This document shows positions 13,530-24,400 of a stretch of DNA of 64,000 bases, piece by piece; the first letter of the stretch is position 1, and each line of letters opens with the position of its first letter. The DNA comes from Marthasterias glacialis. Lineage: Eukaryota > Echinodermata > Asteroidea > Forcipulatida > Asteriidae. The notes under the pieces are model-generated. The model was not told the DNA's origin. It ran no database searches and saw nothing but the letters and a program-made list of their open reading frames with translations. The position numbers and the translations under genes were made by a program. Location of the stretch: contig OU452224.1 in assembly GCA_911728455.2 (NCBI GenBank), forward strand, positions 6,076,001 to 6,140,000, written 5' to 3'.

Positions 13530-13695
13530 AATTCAGGCCTGATTGTTTCGTTCTTGAAAGGGCAAGGACACCAAGGCATTTTCTTCTTGATAAAAAGCAC
13601 CTCTATGAGGAAACTGTAAATTTCTATTGGAATATTTCAAAGGGCACCAAGGCAATGACCAGGGGCAACGGAGGCAATTGCCTCCGTTGCCTCCT
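13530..13695 (+). repeat. Dispersed repeat family V, copy 1
   Basis: It contains the family phrases GGGCACCAAGGCAATGACC and GGGGCAACGGAGGCAATTG. Other copies lie at 23600-23775 (+), 53808-53950 (-), 54880-54995 (-), 55205-55390 (-) and 57960-58050 (+). A minisatellite-expanded copy lies at 60713-61480 (-). This copy ends in a perfect 28-bp palindrome (13664-13691). No coding potential or superfamily assignment. Confidence 0.65.
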
Positions 13696-14251
13696 TGAAG
13701 TATAAAAAAAACAGCAAATAACTAATCGCTAAGGTACCTTTGTTCGTAACCCATTTCTGCCAAGCGAGACTTTCCAGTGCTTAATTAATTTGTAGTGTGT
13801 CAGCCTCAGAGTGACCACAATAACTTCAACGTCAGAAGCCAAGATGGCCGCTCTGTGGTATCGATTTTTTTTCTTCACCTTACAGAACGCTTACGCGCGT
13901 GAACATGGGTAACAATCCAATATCACGCTGAAGTACACTCCCAATTAAACACTGTGGCGTTACATGGGCAGACACGCGTAACTCCTCTAACTCTATCGAA
14001 CTGGGTCCCATTAGTCAGAAACAAGGACACGCTTTTGTTTTCGACTGATTTATAATAACCAATCTGCACTCCAGACCTACATCTACTTATAGATTGATTT
14101 CCCCCCCCCCGCTCCTGAGTCGTTGCAGTCGAATATGAAGAGCAGACAGTTCTGCCCTTTCAGGTTCATACCTTTATCAAGCGGCACTTTTTTTCTTCTG
14201 GTTTCTGGACTTCTCGTTTGCGTCATTGATTATTTTTTACACCTTTTTTTT

Positions 14252-14342
14252 AAAAGGGAACCAGACTGATTTCCCCCTATCAGCCTCGGCTTGGCTACGT
14301 GCAAATGCGTGGAAGGAAATCAATATGGTTTTATGATGTGGT
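14252..14342 (+). mobile_element. MITE family A, damaged fragment
   Basis: The phrase AAAAGGGAACCAGACTGATT and the distal TCAATATGGTTTTATGATG track the interior and right end of the full family A copy at 12381-12556. The left end is missing. Confidence 0.5.
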
Positions 14343-14428
14343 GAATGACAATGCCATCTTCTCTCTTAATGTGAAAGAGTGAAAAACCACCCTTTTTGTC
14401 CACCCTTTTTGTCCGTCTTGCAAGGAGC

Positions 14429-14605
14429 CATGTGGCGGACAATTCTTTTTAGAGTGAAAAACATGTATTTTCACTAGATTCAGAATGAAGTTCACTCTAC
14501 TTTCACTCAAAAAAGAGTGGTGAAGAGTGAGTTTCACTCTCAAAAGAGCCAAAGTGACACCGCTCTGGTAAGCGAGTGAAATTTTCACTCTTTTACATTT
14601 AGAGA
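14429..14605 (+). mobile_element. Short element family U, copy 1
   Basis: It begins TGTGGCGGACAATTCTTTTT then AGAGTGAAAA, and ends TTTCACTCTTTTACATTTAG. The outer AGAGTGAAA and TTTCACTCT are inverted. A second copy is at 18911-19055 with the same ends and a different middle. The many AGAGTGAA words inside make it self-complementary. Confidence 0.6.
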
Positions 14606-14999
14606 GTTGTTTATTATTAGCAAAAATTTACAGACAAATATAAATATAGGGACCTAAAAAATAAATAAATAAATAACAACTCTGGAGAACTTGAAAGACG
14701 ACCATTACTTTCCTTTTTAGTGATGTTAGGCTATGAGGGTATTTGCTATCTAGGTTTAGGTATTTACGGACAGAATTTAGAAGTGAGGGAATTTAGAAAG
14801 TGAACAATGAACTCGAGAGTATTAACACCGCCCGCACCGACGTGTCATCACCATCTTCCATTAAAACACATCGAGATAAGGAGCCCGCATTAAATTACAC
14901 TGAATGTTACACTCGGTGAACATTGTGACAATCATTAACTTTTAATATCCACCACATACTAACGCCATGACCCAAACTAGGTCAAAGCGATTCCCTTGA

Positions 15000-15850
15000 C
15001 ATTACTGTATACTGAGGTGGTGAGGGGGGGGGGGACACACAGTGAAAAATAACGTCAGAAACACAGCACCGTGTTTTATTAATATTTGTCCCTAACCGCT
15101 CGCACACGACGACGAGTCGACTCCCTCGCTCGTTCCATAACCCCTCTCAAACGATAACAACATTGGCTCTGTTTTTCAACACCCAGACGGTTATCTTCCC
15201 CCAGTGTTTTCCTTTCCGCAACCTGGGGTTGAATTCCAGCATGGATATAGATACGCACGGATGGCAACGCTATACAAAATTCCCCGATCATTTATTTGCA
15301 CTCGTCCCTTCTTCAAAGGCAACTTTGTTTGTGTACCTCGACAACGCTAGCTTGCGGGAACAGCCATGTTTATTAGTACGGTGCTTGGCCATCCATCATA
15401 ATTGCATGACACCCCAATTTACGTTTTTCATTTTGGTTTGTCTCTCTATGGTCTCATTTTACCGCACGGCCACCGCGTGGCCGAGGAAACCTTTGCCCGG
15501 GTAAATCAACTTTAAAACTTGCTGGGTCGCCCATCACAAGGCCCTAACAGGGTTATGCATCAACGTGTGTTGCCGTCCACAAAAAAATAAACGAATTTTT
15601 TTTTTATTGAATTCACTATGAAATTACGATGCCGCGGGATGCATCAACCGGTAAAATTATTAATCATATTTCAATTTAGAAATAATAAATTCAAAATACA
15701 ATAATAATAATAACAAAATTATTAACTTAAATCAAATAATACGAAAGTTCCTTTATAATATCTGACGGTTCCTTGAAAAAAAATATATTATACACAACTG
15801 AATAAATAGAATTAAATAAAACTGAACATTCCTGTAAATGCACATCTTTC
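15000..15850. other. Intergenic, AT-rich
   Basis: A 113-codon frame at 15163-15504 (+) has no recognisable domain. From about 15580 to 15840 the sequence is very AT-rich with ATAATAATAA-type words. Nothing else is supported. Confidence 0.35.
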
Positions 15851-15940
15851 TACGCGCGGCGCGCATGATGGGCCAATGAGCAACCTTCTTTTGACCTTTA
15901 GCCGAGGGCGCCCTACTCATACGACGTCATTAAAGGTCTA
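15851..15940 (+). mobile_element. MITE family B, 3' half
   Basis: It matches the right half of the copy at 11615-11789: CGCGGCGCGCATGATGGGCC, GAGGGCGCCCTACTCA, then a GACGTCATTAAAGGTCTA end. The left half is absent. Confidence 0.6.
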
Positions 15941-16531
15941 CTGCTGGCTCCGGCCGTGGCTAAGGCCCGGAACGCCGGCAGTCGCATTCTTCAACGTCGC
16001 TGTTGTAGCCAGTGTCCGTAGCCGTCGCCGGAGTGGCTTCGCTTGATTCAGACGGATTTATTGTGTTGGTGAAGACGTCAGGTGAATTTAATGTCAATAG
16101 ACGAGAATGCGTTACATTTAAGTCATTTACGAAATCAAACATAATTGATCGGCCAATTTTCGTTGGCAGTCTGGGCGTGTTTCAAATCACCCAACAGTTT
16201 AAATTTGATAAGAAACTTCTGGGATTATTTCATTAGCGATACTCCAAACCTCGAAATATCATACACCGAAAAAATACATTCGAAACATCAGCGCTGCTTT
16301 AGGCTGGCTAAGTAATGATAGCAATGGTTTCCGGGAAAAAAAACGATTAATTCTAATTCTAAATTGATAGTAAGTACAGTGTAGCTTAGAAATCGACAAC
16401 TACTTTCGTGTATAATGTTAATTACCAAATATTTTACCATCGTCTTTTTTACTCTGATGGAAAGAGTGGTTTTCGCGTCACAGTGTGGTACATAATACCG
16501 CGGTAACAATATTAAACGCAAACTATTCAGT

Positions 16532-16873
16532 CGCAGCTCAACATTGGTAAGAAGAAAAACATAAATGTTCACAGATTGACATATACCTTACATGGTATAA
16601 AGATAATGATGGTAAAAAAAACTTTCCTTGAAATATTTCTGCCTTGAAGTAATATCGTTTTTAAATAATGAATGAAATAAGATCTAAAATTAGTTTTCGT
16701 CTCAGTCAAAAACCCCTGCCTATATACAAAAATGTTGAATGCATTTTTACCGCTTTCTCGCAAATGAAACAACGAAATGAGCTGACATCTTTACAGGTTG
16801 GTTTTATTACAAATATCTTGATTTGTGCAAAGAATGGAAACATTTACAGTCAGTTGACCAGTGTTGAGATGGG
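16532..16873 (+). mobile_element. MITE family C, copy 1
   Basis: Family C is the most repeated element here. Full copies are about 340-360 bp with inverted ends CCCAGCTCAACATTGGTAA. They have a central near-palindrome around GTTTTCGTCTCAGTGAGACG, and interior phrases such as TTATTACAAATATCTTGAT. This copy starts CGCAGCTCAACATTGGTAAG and ends CAGTGTTGAGATGGG. It has no coding potential, so it is a non-autonomous DNA transposon. Confidence 0.75.
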
Positions 16874-16879
16874 ACTTTA

Positions 16880-17375
16880 ATACTTAATTGTTGCACGTTA
16901 ATGATTTAGCAGTGGAGAAAATGTGCTTTTGGGAAGTACTGTCTGTACAATAACGACGGTATGTGATTTATGGTGCTTTGTCGTTGCTGAGCACATCTCA
17001 GTAACCATAAATCTTTCCGCTTCACCTGGATGTGGCGGCTCATTTAATTAATGAAATGGATTTGTTCAACGGTAATATATCAGCGACAATGGTTTGGAGT
17101 ATATCTCCTCGTGATTTTGTCCCTTGTTTTTGATAACTCTTTTTTTTTCAGCCGTGGAATATTAGGCAAGGGTGATACGTACTAAGAGAGGACATGGTGG
17201 TGACCATTGTGTTGCACTTGATGGAGATAAGGCAGGGTAGTGGTATAGTGGGGTGAATTGGGGTTGATGCATTGATGATGATCGCGATTTCATGATGATG
17301 AAGTTTTTAGGATGTGTCTTTAACTCTGCAGTAACGGTGTCGCCAGTTTAATGATAATGGACGACTGGATGGTGT
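16880..17375. other. Intergenic, nothing recognised
   Basis: GTGATG-rich, slightly repetitive text follows 17200, with many GATGATG words. No exon or element could be delimited. Confidence 0.3.
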
Positions 17376-17555
17376 CACTGCAAAAAAAAACTGGGGTGTT
17401 AAATTGACTTCTCTCGGCATCTGCGATGTGGCAACACCGACGTTGTGTTAGTTTATCCCCATTGCTTTATCGTTGGTAAACTTAACACCACGTCGGTGTT
17501 GTCACATAAACACCCAGAAAATCAATTCACCACCCCGGGTTTTTTCTTCAAAGTG
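17376..17555. mobile_element. Hairpin MITE (family M)
   Basis: The 180-bp unit is an imperfect palindrome over most of its length. The left end is CACTGCAAAAAAAAACTGGG, and the right is the inverse of CACTTTGAAGAAAAAACCCG. Inner arms repeat CAACACCGACGT on one side and ACGTCGGTGTTG on the other. Single copy in this window. Confidence 0.65.
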
Positions 17556-17559
17556 TAGC

Positions 17560-18908
17560 TTTAGGTGTGTTGATGAAGTGGGGGTGACTTGCCGGTGGTT
17601 GATTTACGGGTTTAGGTGATGTTGGCTGTGTGGATATTGATGGTGATGATTGTTAATGTATTTCCTTCCTCCATGGTTAAACTTCTATCGTCAAATCGAC
17701 AAAATCGCATAAAAACTGCATACTATTACTGGCAATACATGAACCAGTATTTGGGGTCTCTCGTAAACGGGAGCACCTATATGTAAGTTTCATGCTCTAT
17801 TAAAAACTCGAATTTGGGAACGATTTTGCTCTTCCAAAAACAAGGGGGCACTAATCCTGTAAAATGTCACACAATAGCCCTTTTATGGCTGAGCAGTAAC
17901 TGAAAACACCTATACTCCCTGAAACCTCGTTTCTTTCAACCATCCTCCATAAATAATGACAGACTATCGGCGCCAGTGTATCTGACAGCACGTGACACGT
18001 GTCAAAGGTCACCAAAAAAACCAAGCCATCAAAAGAAGCCGCCCGAACGAAAGAAAGAAAGAAAGAAAAAACCCGCTGCACTGAAAACACCAAGTCCAGA
18101 ACAAACACCGAACGTAAATAAACAGCCTCCGCTATCGCATTTTTCTATAATCTTGGAAAAGTAGAACTCGGTGGAATGTGACACTTGACCCCGCTTTGAC
18201 CTTTTAAGGCCGGTGGGTGGGGCAGTGCACGCGTAAAATAATACGTGAGCCATTTTGTTCTACACAAGCCCACTGACGTGTGTAACACAATTATCATCTT
18301 ACGAGGATTATGGACTCCGATAGTGTTTCCCCCCTCCGAGTTTCCACAAATAATCAAGAGAGGGGAAATGTTCAGATCAAGTTTTATTGCCCATCGTGCC
18401 ATGACCAGGCCGGCCCTGACGTATTTATGGGCCTATAATCTGATGTATTTGTCAGCAATCTAGCTGTGATGTAAACTATAAATATTGTTTAAAAAAATCT
18501 TGCGTTAAGGGCCTATTAACAGATACGCGAATAAATCAAAAACGGCTTTAGCATGGATCATGATGGGTATAAGTTTTGTGAGCAGCGAAGTTATTTGGAG
18601 GACGAGCTTGGGTACACAGTGGATGGCCCTGGCTGGTTAAATAAATCTCCTGGACATTCTCTTCAATAAAGACGAGTATTTAATGAGGCAATGATATAGC
18701 CACTTTTCATTATTAAAAACGACACCTCCATTTATTCATTGATTAAACAGCGTGCGATTATTTGCCCCACACTGTGCAAATATATTAAGAACCTACAGAA
18801 TGCATACAAGAAAGATACCGAAGTGTAAACATGCACAATACAAGAGAATATTGCCATTAGAAAATCAGAAAAATATAACGGCACTATAATGAAGCACAAA
18901 GGCCAAGA
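17560..18908. other. Intergenic, no gene recognised
   Basis: There is a GAAA-type microsatellite at about 18050-18068. The DR5-like motif listed separately lies at 18186-18202. Frames at 17851-18108 (-) and 18145-18402 (-) have no protein features. The 1.3 kb otherwise shows nothing I can assign. Confidence 0.35.
18186..18202 (-). promoter_or_regulatory. DR5-type nuclear receptor site (motif only)
   Basis: On the - strand the sequence reads AGGTCA, five bases, GGGTCA. This is the DR5 spacing classically bound by RAR/RXR. It lies about 6.2 kb upstream of the TMEM135 start codon. Function is inferred only from spacing and half-site match. Confidence 0.25.
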
Positions 18909-18910
18909 CT

Positions 18911-19055
18911 GTGTGGCGGACAACTCTTTTTAGAGTGAAAACCAGGCATTTTCCACTTGAATCATAGTAAAGTTTGCTTCAAATTCAAGGGTGATTCAAT
19001 GAGTGAGTTCTCGTGCTAGAGAGTGAATTGTTCACTCTTTTACATTTAAAGAATG
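18911..19055 (+). mobile_element. Short element family U, copy 2
   Basis: It starts TGTGGCGGACAACTCTTTTT, then AGAGTGAAAA, and ends TTCACTCTTTTACATTTA, as in copy 1 at 14429-14605. The middle is diverged. Confidence 0.6.
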
Positions 19056-19300
19056 GGACTTTTATCATACAGCTGTTTAGTGGGCCAGTTCAGTGGATTG
19101 CTTACTTAAGCAGAAATCTTACTTTCATAAACGATCAAGAAGATTGACAGCGCATGCGTTCACATGATGGATTTGCATTGTTGAGTCACCCATCTGCTTA
19201 TAAGCAGTGGTTATGAGTTACTGAAGATTCTGCTAACGGGTGGTCGCTAAGCAGAAATTGTCTGCTTCCAGGCTTTATGAAATTGGGGGCCCGTGAGTGA
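19056..19300. repeat. Dispersed repeat (family D-like)
   Basis: It starts near GGGCCAGTTCAGTGG and ends near AAATTGGGGGCCCGTGAG. Internal CTTAAGCAGAAAT and CTAAGCAGAAATTGTC words recur. A related piece at 41990-42120 has CCAATTTCACAGAGCTGCTTA. It is probably a MITE whose ends read GGGCC...TTTCA in inverse. Boundaries are approximate. Confidence 0.4.
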
Positions 19301-19417
19301 CGCAACAATGAGACTATATTCAAACATTTGTTGTTGTTCAGCCACTTTAATTCAATTTGCAACAATCAGCAAGAATAGAATACAACCATGTTTTTCTTTA
19401 AGACTTGGTCTTTAAAG

Positions 19418-19774
19418 CCTCAGCTCAACATTGGTATTAGCTGTCTGTAAATGCTTCCATTCTTTGCACAAATTAAGATATTTGTAATAAAACCAACCTG
19501 TGAAAATGTCAGCTCGTTTCGTTGTTTCGTTTGCGAGAAAACGTTAAAAAATGCATTCAGCATTTCTGTCTGCATTCCTATAGGCAGAGTTTTCGTCTCA
19601 CTGAGACGAAAACTAATTTTAGATCTTATTTCATTTATTATTTAAAAACGACAACACTTCAGGCAGAAATATTTCAAGGAAGGTTTTCTACCATCATTAT
19701 CTTTATACCATGTAAGGTATCTGTAAATCTGTGAACATTTATGTTTTTCTTCTTACCAATGTTGAGCTGTGGGG
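19418..19774 (-). mobile_element. MITE family C, copy 2
   Basis: A full-length copy with ends CCTCAGCTCAACATTGG and CCAATGTTGAGCTGTGGGG. The central GTTTTCGTCTCACTGAGACG palindrome is intact. Orientation is opposite to copy 1, judged by the position of the GTAATAAAACCAACCTGTG phrase. Confidence 0.75.
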
Positions 19775-20980
19775 CTTTAAGTTATACGGTATTTAAAAAA
19801 AAAATAGAAACCAAACAATTTAAATGCATGCATTTTGTGGTTGTCTGCAACGCGGGATCTGTAGCCATTGTACACTGGCCTCAGTCGCGCCGTGCAAACG
19901 TTCCGGCTGTATTTCTCTAGTCTGGTAACCCCTCGGGTCATTTTTTTCCTTGGCACTCCGCTATTAATTTCCATTGATTTACACCCCGGCTACGATCATT
20001 ACATTCTCAAATAGTTCCCGTAAGAGAGAAACAAAATAGCCAGCTGGTATTTTTACGGCCAATATTTTCCCACAGTTTGGAAAGTTTAATCTGCCCGCGA
20101 ATGTCTGTGGCATGGCGTGCTTTTTCTTAAAGGGTCGATGATGTTAAGTACTTATTTTTATGTTTAACTTGGTATATTATAAGCAGATATCCATGCTTTC
20201 TGCAGTTTATATGCGCATATTGTTTACAATGTTTGATTTTGTGAAATCTTTAGGGTGAGTTATTTGTGAGTAGTTTCGAATTCACATGATCATTGTGAAT
20301 GCCACGAGCGCTTGAGGCTTGCTTGTCCGTGGTAATACGTCACGATGACAATATGAATTATTCACGAGTTTGGGGCTTTTCTGGACCGATGAACATAACT
20401 TTGCAACGTCAGAAAACTTGTTTTCACCTTTAAAGTTCTTCTTCGAGGGGGTGTACAACCATTTTTAGTGGATCAAGGTCAACCTCCTGCATGCTTATAA
20501 CTGACTTGCTCCTAAAACATTTCTTTAACATTATGCAATTTTTTCCACAAACTATAAATCAGCTCTGGGAACGAGAAACAACAACTCAATGAATGGCGTG
20601 TCTCCGTCGAATTAATGACCGAACTTAACCTCTGACCCTGCGATCGTTCAACCTCGATCTGAAATGTTCCCACCCACTCTTGAAGTTACACACTCGGTCC
20701 ATCACACTCATTTAAAGACGGATGTTTCGACACACTGAGCTCCCGTTCGCACATCCATCAATTAATGACAAATCCTCTATAGGGTTGTCAGTGGAGGGTG
20801 GTTAATTAATACAGAATTTAGGTCACTTGTTAAGTTCAGAATTGAATACCATGCGAAGCTCGAAATCCGAAGGGACTTTTCGACGGTGTGAGCCCGGAAC
20901 AGTTCACGTGGAAATGTGCGGAACTCAAATAACGGTCCTATTAATGCATGATAATGACAATGAAAATGATTATCTTTGAA
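19775..20980. other. Intergenic, probably single-copy
   Basis: No exon or repeat was recognised. The stretch 20390-20960 is mixed-composition DNA with several TTAATTAAT and ATTAATGA words, the kind of homeodomain-core-rich text seen in regulatory DNA. That is only a composition remark. Confidence 0.3.
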
Positions 20981-21159
20981 TGATGGCGTAACCGCATTTT
21001 CATTTGGGGGCGGGGGGGGGGGGGGGCAAGCGGGTCAAATACATTATTTGGGGGCTATATAATGTACCAAACCATTCATTTGTGCATTTGTTTGGTTCTC
21101 ATTGAGGGCAACAGGGGGGGGGGGGGCTACCGCCCCTGCCCCCTCTGGTTACGTCACTG
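20981..21159. mobile_element. Decayed hAT-type MITE
   Basis: The left end TGATGGCGTAACC and right end GGTTACGTCACTG are inverted and resemble the hAT-type ends of the two elements at 21389 and 23232. G-runs and C-runs lie just inside. No matching 8-bp flank was seen, so this copy is older or damaged. Confidence 0.45.
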
Positions 21160-21388
21160 TTGAGATACTACAAAATAGCATGTATGTTTTCAAGACTCAG
21201 TTGAAGACATAGGCCTACTTGTTCAAGGAAGCTTTCGACTGAGGCTCGAGGGTGGACATGCTGTTTCCATATTTGCCTCTTGCTCATCTGAACCCCATCT
21301 TACATTATGTATTTATGTGTTTAATGTACTATGGTTTACATTTCTTTTTTTGTAGATACTGTTAAGAGCGCCACGAACGCCCTTTTCG

Positions 21389-21746
21389 CAGTGGCGTAAC
21401 TGGGGGGGGGGCAGGTTCCCCCTCCCCCCAACTGATGTCCGTGTCCCCCTTGGTGCTCCCCCCCCCCCATTTGAAATCTGGACTTTTGAGATTAAAAATT
21501 ACCAGAATAAAATGTTACATTTTATGAGCATTTACGTAGTAATTTCAATGTTTTTATAACTAATTTAATTATTTACACACATAATGTATTTTGTTTTACG
21601 TCAACACGTCAGAAAACACTGAAAAGGGGCTTGTTTAGGAAAAAATATATACGGAAATTAGAGTTTTAATTGGCCAAAAGTGCCCCCTAGGAAAAATGGT
21701 GCACCCCCTTGTGCCCCCCTAAAATTTTACCCTAGTTACGGCGCTG
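21389..21746 (+). mobile_element. hAT-type MITE (family G), copy 1
   Basis: A 358-bp element with inverted ends CAGTGGCGTAACT and AGTTACGGCGCTG. It is flanked by a perfect 8-bp duplication, CCTTTTCG (21381-21388 and 21747-21754). CAG-initial ends and 8-bp duplications are diagnostic of the hAT superfamily. It has no transposase, so it is non-autonomous. A close relative in the same orientation lies at 23232-23582. Confidence 0.9.
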
Positions 21747-21754
21747 CCTTTTCG

Positions 21755-23231
21755 TCGGATACCGGCGCTATATAAGTTGCCATTATTAATAGTATTATTA
21801 ATGCGGAGGAAAGGGGATATACAATTATTCACGTCAGACTTGTGAACAAATCCAAACACTCCCTAACCCTCATCCAAAGACTGGGTAGCATACAGGTTTT
21901 GTTTAGTCTCAGGAATCCATGTGGTTTTGCGACTAAGGAGAAAGAGAAAATAACTTCAGGTCTACTTTTTAGTGTAACGTTTCCCTAAAATGTTATGTTT
22001 AGTGAGCTTCGAACTTTTCTTCCAATAAAGCAATCGTGCCGTAGAATTACGGTCATGATAAAACACAATGCACAATGGTGCATCCATAGGGAACGTGATA
22101 AGAGCTATAATTAACATAGACTGATGGTTTAAATATGGGAACCATGATGGGGAGGGGCGGGGCGAGGGGGTAGGGGGTGATGGCGATGATTGTCACACCG
22201 AATCAGCGTACAAATATTTATCGTGGTAACAATTATTATCAGTCGGCGTTTTGGATTGGCAAATATAGCACAGTCAATGAGGGAGGCCTATAATTTTGTT
22301 ATGTGTCATAAATAGTTAAACTTGATCTCGAGTCAATATTTGGCTTTTGGTAGGACAACTAATGTACTCAAAGACACTGGCCATAGACCTGCATGTATAT
22401 CAATACACAGCAGAGGATACGCAGCGTCTGGGGGAACTGCATAAAATTACTCACCTACGTGTGAGGCGGCGGTAGACGCTTCGGTCACAGTACGAGGTGA
22501 AGATTGTGATGACTCTGTCACTCGGCGAAATAAAGGAACACCCCATGCACAAACTAACGACCTGGCAATGAAAAATGACTGCCGTCTGGGAAAGGCATAT
22601 CCATTTGGACGGTCAGTGTTCGTTGGCAAAGCGATCAAGCAGTCAGCCTTATTGCATGCAGCCAGCCATGCCTGGTTGTATAGTGAATCACAGAACGGTG
22701 AACTGTCGATGGTCGATGGAGGCCCCACTCTGATAGTGCAACGTTTTTCTGGAAATAATTTTGATCGATGGTTCGTAGTTAATATTCAACGTCTCTTGCA
22801 GCACATGGTTATGCGCTAAATAAAGCTCAGTCAACGATCAAAATTGAGACGAACTGTTAGTGGCCTATACGTTTTATGTTCCATCCACGCTGAATCATAA
22901 TTTAGGCCTATTTATCACGAGCCCGGTTGAACTTGCAATCATTTTGTGGGGGGGAAAATGAAATGCCATAATATTGGCCTGAGCGTGTTTTTTTCTTCTT
23001 CTTTTTTCCTAGTCTCAAATTTCCTTTCTGTATTGAGATTCTGGAACATTGTCATTCTGTAGTTATTAGGTCAATAATAATGTTAAAAGATGTCTACTTG
23101 AAAAAAAAAATTAATGGCGTTCACCATTTATGAACTGTTGGGGGCGTTTGTCAAAAACCCGGCTGGGCGTTAGTTGCATTTTGCTTCGTGTGCCACTGAA
23201 GATGAGGGGCGTAGCCTTTAAGATCCTGAAG
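21755..23231. other. Intergenic, one weak exon-like frame
   Basis: A frame at 22447-22728 (-) ends in a perfect-looking donor context, TAG then GTGAGT at about 22449. Its 93 residues resemble no family and have no signal peptide. The rest shows G-rich runs near 22150 and a T-rich run near 22988. I cannot support a gene. Confidence 0.3.
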
Positions 23232-23582
23232 CAGTGGCATAACTGAGGGGGGGGGGGGGCAAGGGGGGCACGTGACCCCCAACTGATGTCCGTACCCCCC
23301 GGGTGCCCCCCCCCCTAATTTGAATTCTGGACTTTTTAGATTAAAAATTACCAGAGTAAAATGTTACATTTTATAAGCATTCACGTAGTAATTTCAATGT
23401 TTTAGAACTATTTTGAATTATTTACACACATAATGTGTTTTGTTTCACGTCAACACGTCAGAAAACACTGAAAAGGGGCTTGTTTAGGAAAAATACAAAC
23501 GGGAATGGCCAAAGTGCCCCCCTAGGAAAAATGGTGCACCCACCTTGTGCCCCCCTAAAATGTTACCCTAGTTACGGTGCTG
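23232..23582 (+). mobile_element. hAT-type MITE (family G), copy 2
   Basis: A 351-bp element with ends CAGTGGCATAACT and AGTTACGGTGCTG. It is flanked by a perfect 8-bp duplication TCCTGAAG (23224-23231 and 23583-23590). By eye the interior is closely similar to copy 1 at 21389-21746, with small indels in the G and C tracts and an interior shortening. Both elements therefore moved relatively recently. Confidence 0.9.
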
Positions 23583-23599
23583 TCCTGAAGGGGCTGACG

Positions 23600-23775
23600 C
23601 GGGTGCATACATTACACCATGCCAGTATGCTTCGTTCTGGAAAGAGCAAGGGCACCAGGGCATTTTCTCCTGTGCTGAAAGGGCACCTCTGTGAGGGAAT
23701 TGTGCATTTCTATTGGAACATTTTGAAGGGCACCAAGGCAATGACCAGGGGCAACGGAGGCAATTGCCTCTGTGA
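23600..23775 (+). repeat. Dispersed repeat family V, copy 2
   Basis: It carries GGGCACCAAGGCAATGACC, GGGGCAACGGAGGCAATTG and CCTCTGTGAAGTTTTAGG in the order seen in other V copies. It begins just after the right target duplication of the hAT MITE at 23583-23590. Confidence 0.65.
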
Positions 23776-23797
23776 AGTTTTAGGCCTGTTACACTGT

Positions 23798-24075
23798 CAG
23801 TGGCGTAGCCAGGTTTTTTCACTGGGGAGGGGGGGGGACGGGCTTTTCATTGTTTTTTTTTAATCTGACGTGGAGGTAAAACAAATAATAACACTGTCTG
23901 CGTGTAAATAACAAACGGTGTTAAAAACGTTGAAACTACAACATAAAAGCTTTTAAAATGTAATTTTAATCTCATTGCAAAAGTCAGGATTTCAAATAGG
24001 GCACCCGTGGTGGGGGTGGGGCACGGACTTCAGTTGGGGGGGGGGCACGTGCCCCCCCCCCCCCCACTTAGCCGT
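23798..24075 (+). mobile_element. hAT-end-bearing fragment with G/C tracts
   Basis: It starts with CAGTGGCGTAGCCAGG, a hAT-like terminal sequence. It contains G-rich tracts and a 26-bp palindrome of ten G, CACGTG, ten C at 24036-24061. No clear right end or target duplication was found, so extent is uncertain. Confidence 0.4.
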
Positions 24076-24224
24076 GCAAGAGTCGAATTCCCCGCCCCCT
24101 TTCTTTATTATTTTTTATGTCTGTTCCCGAGCGCCCGCCCCCTAACGGTAAACAGCTCTTTGTGCTTATTTTGCTGGTCTCTTTTTTCTGTTTCAAGGCC
24201 TAGATAAGTAATTATCACCCAGGG

Positions 24225-24240
24225 CAGCGCCCTCTAGGTG
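24225..24240 (-). promoter_or_regulatory. CTCF-like motif upstream of TMEM135
   Basis: On the - strand the sequence reads CACCTAGAGGGCGCTG. Its core YYAGAGGGCGCT matches the animal CTCF consensus, with mismatches at the 5' side. It is about 160 bp upstream of the TMEM135 start codon. AGGGCGC words also occur inside MITEs here, so chance is possible. Confidence 0.2.
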
Positions 24241-24400
24241 TAGTTATCAACGAGCATACCACATCGCCCCATTTTCGGCTGCCCCCCTGGAAATCAAAGA
24301 AAACCGCCGCCCCCCTGGAAATCTTACCGCTGGTTCCCAGCGGCAATGTCGAGCTATCGGTAGCAAGCGTACCACCACCAGGGAAACCAACCGCAGCAAA

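Noticed and set aside
15960-16142. 60-codon minus frame rich in Ser, Thr and acidic residues
   Set aside because: It looks somewhat protein-like but starts next to a MITE B fragment and has no homologue or splice partner I can name.
22447-22728. Minus frame ending in a perfect-looking splice donor
   Set aside because: No recognisable protein, no upstream signal and no partner exon found. The donor alone is weak evidence.
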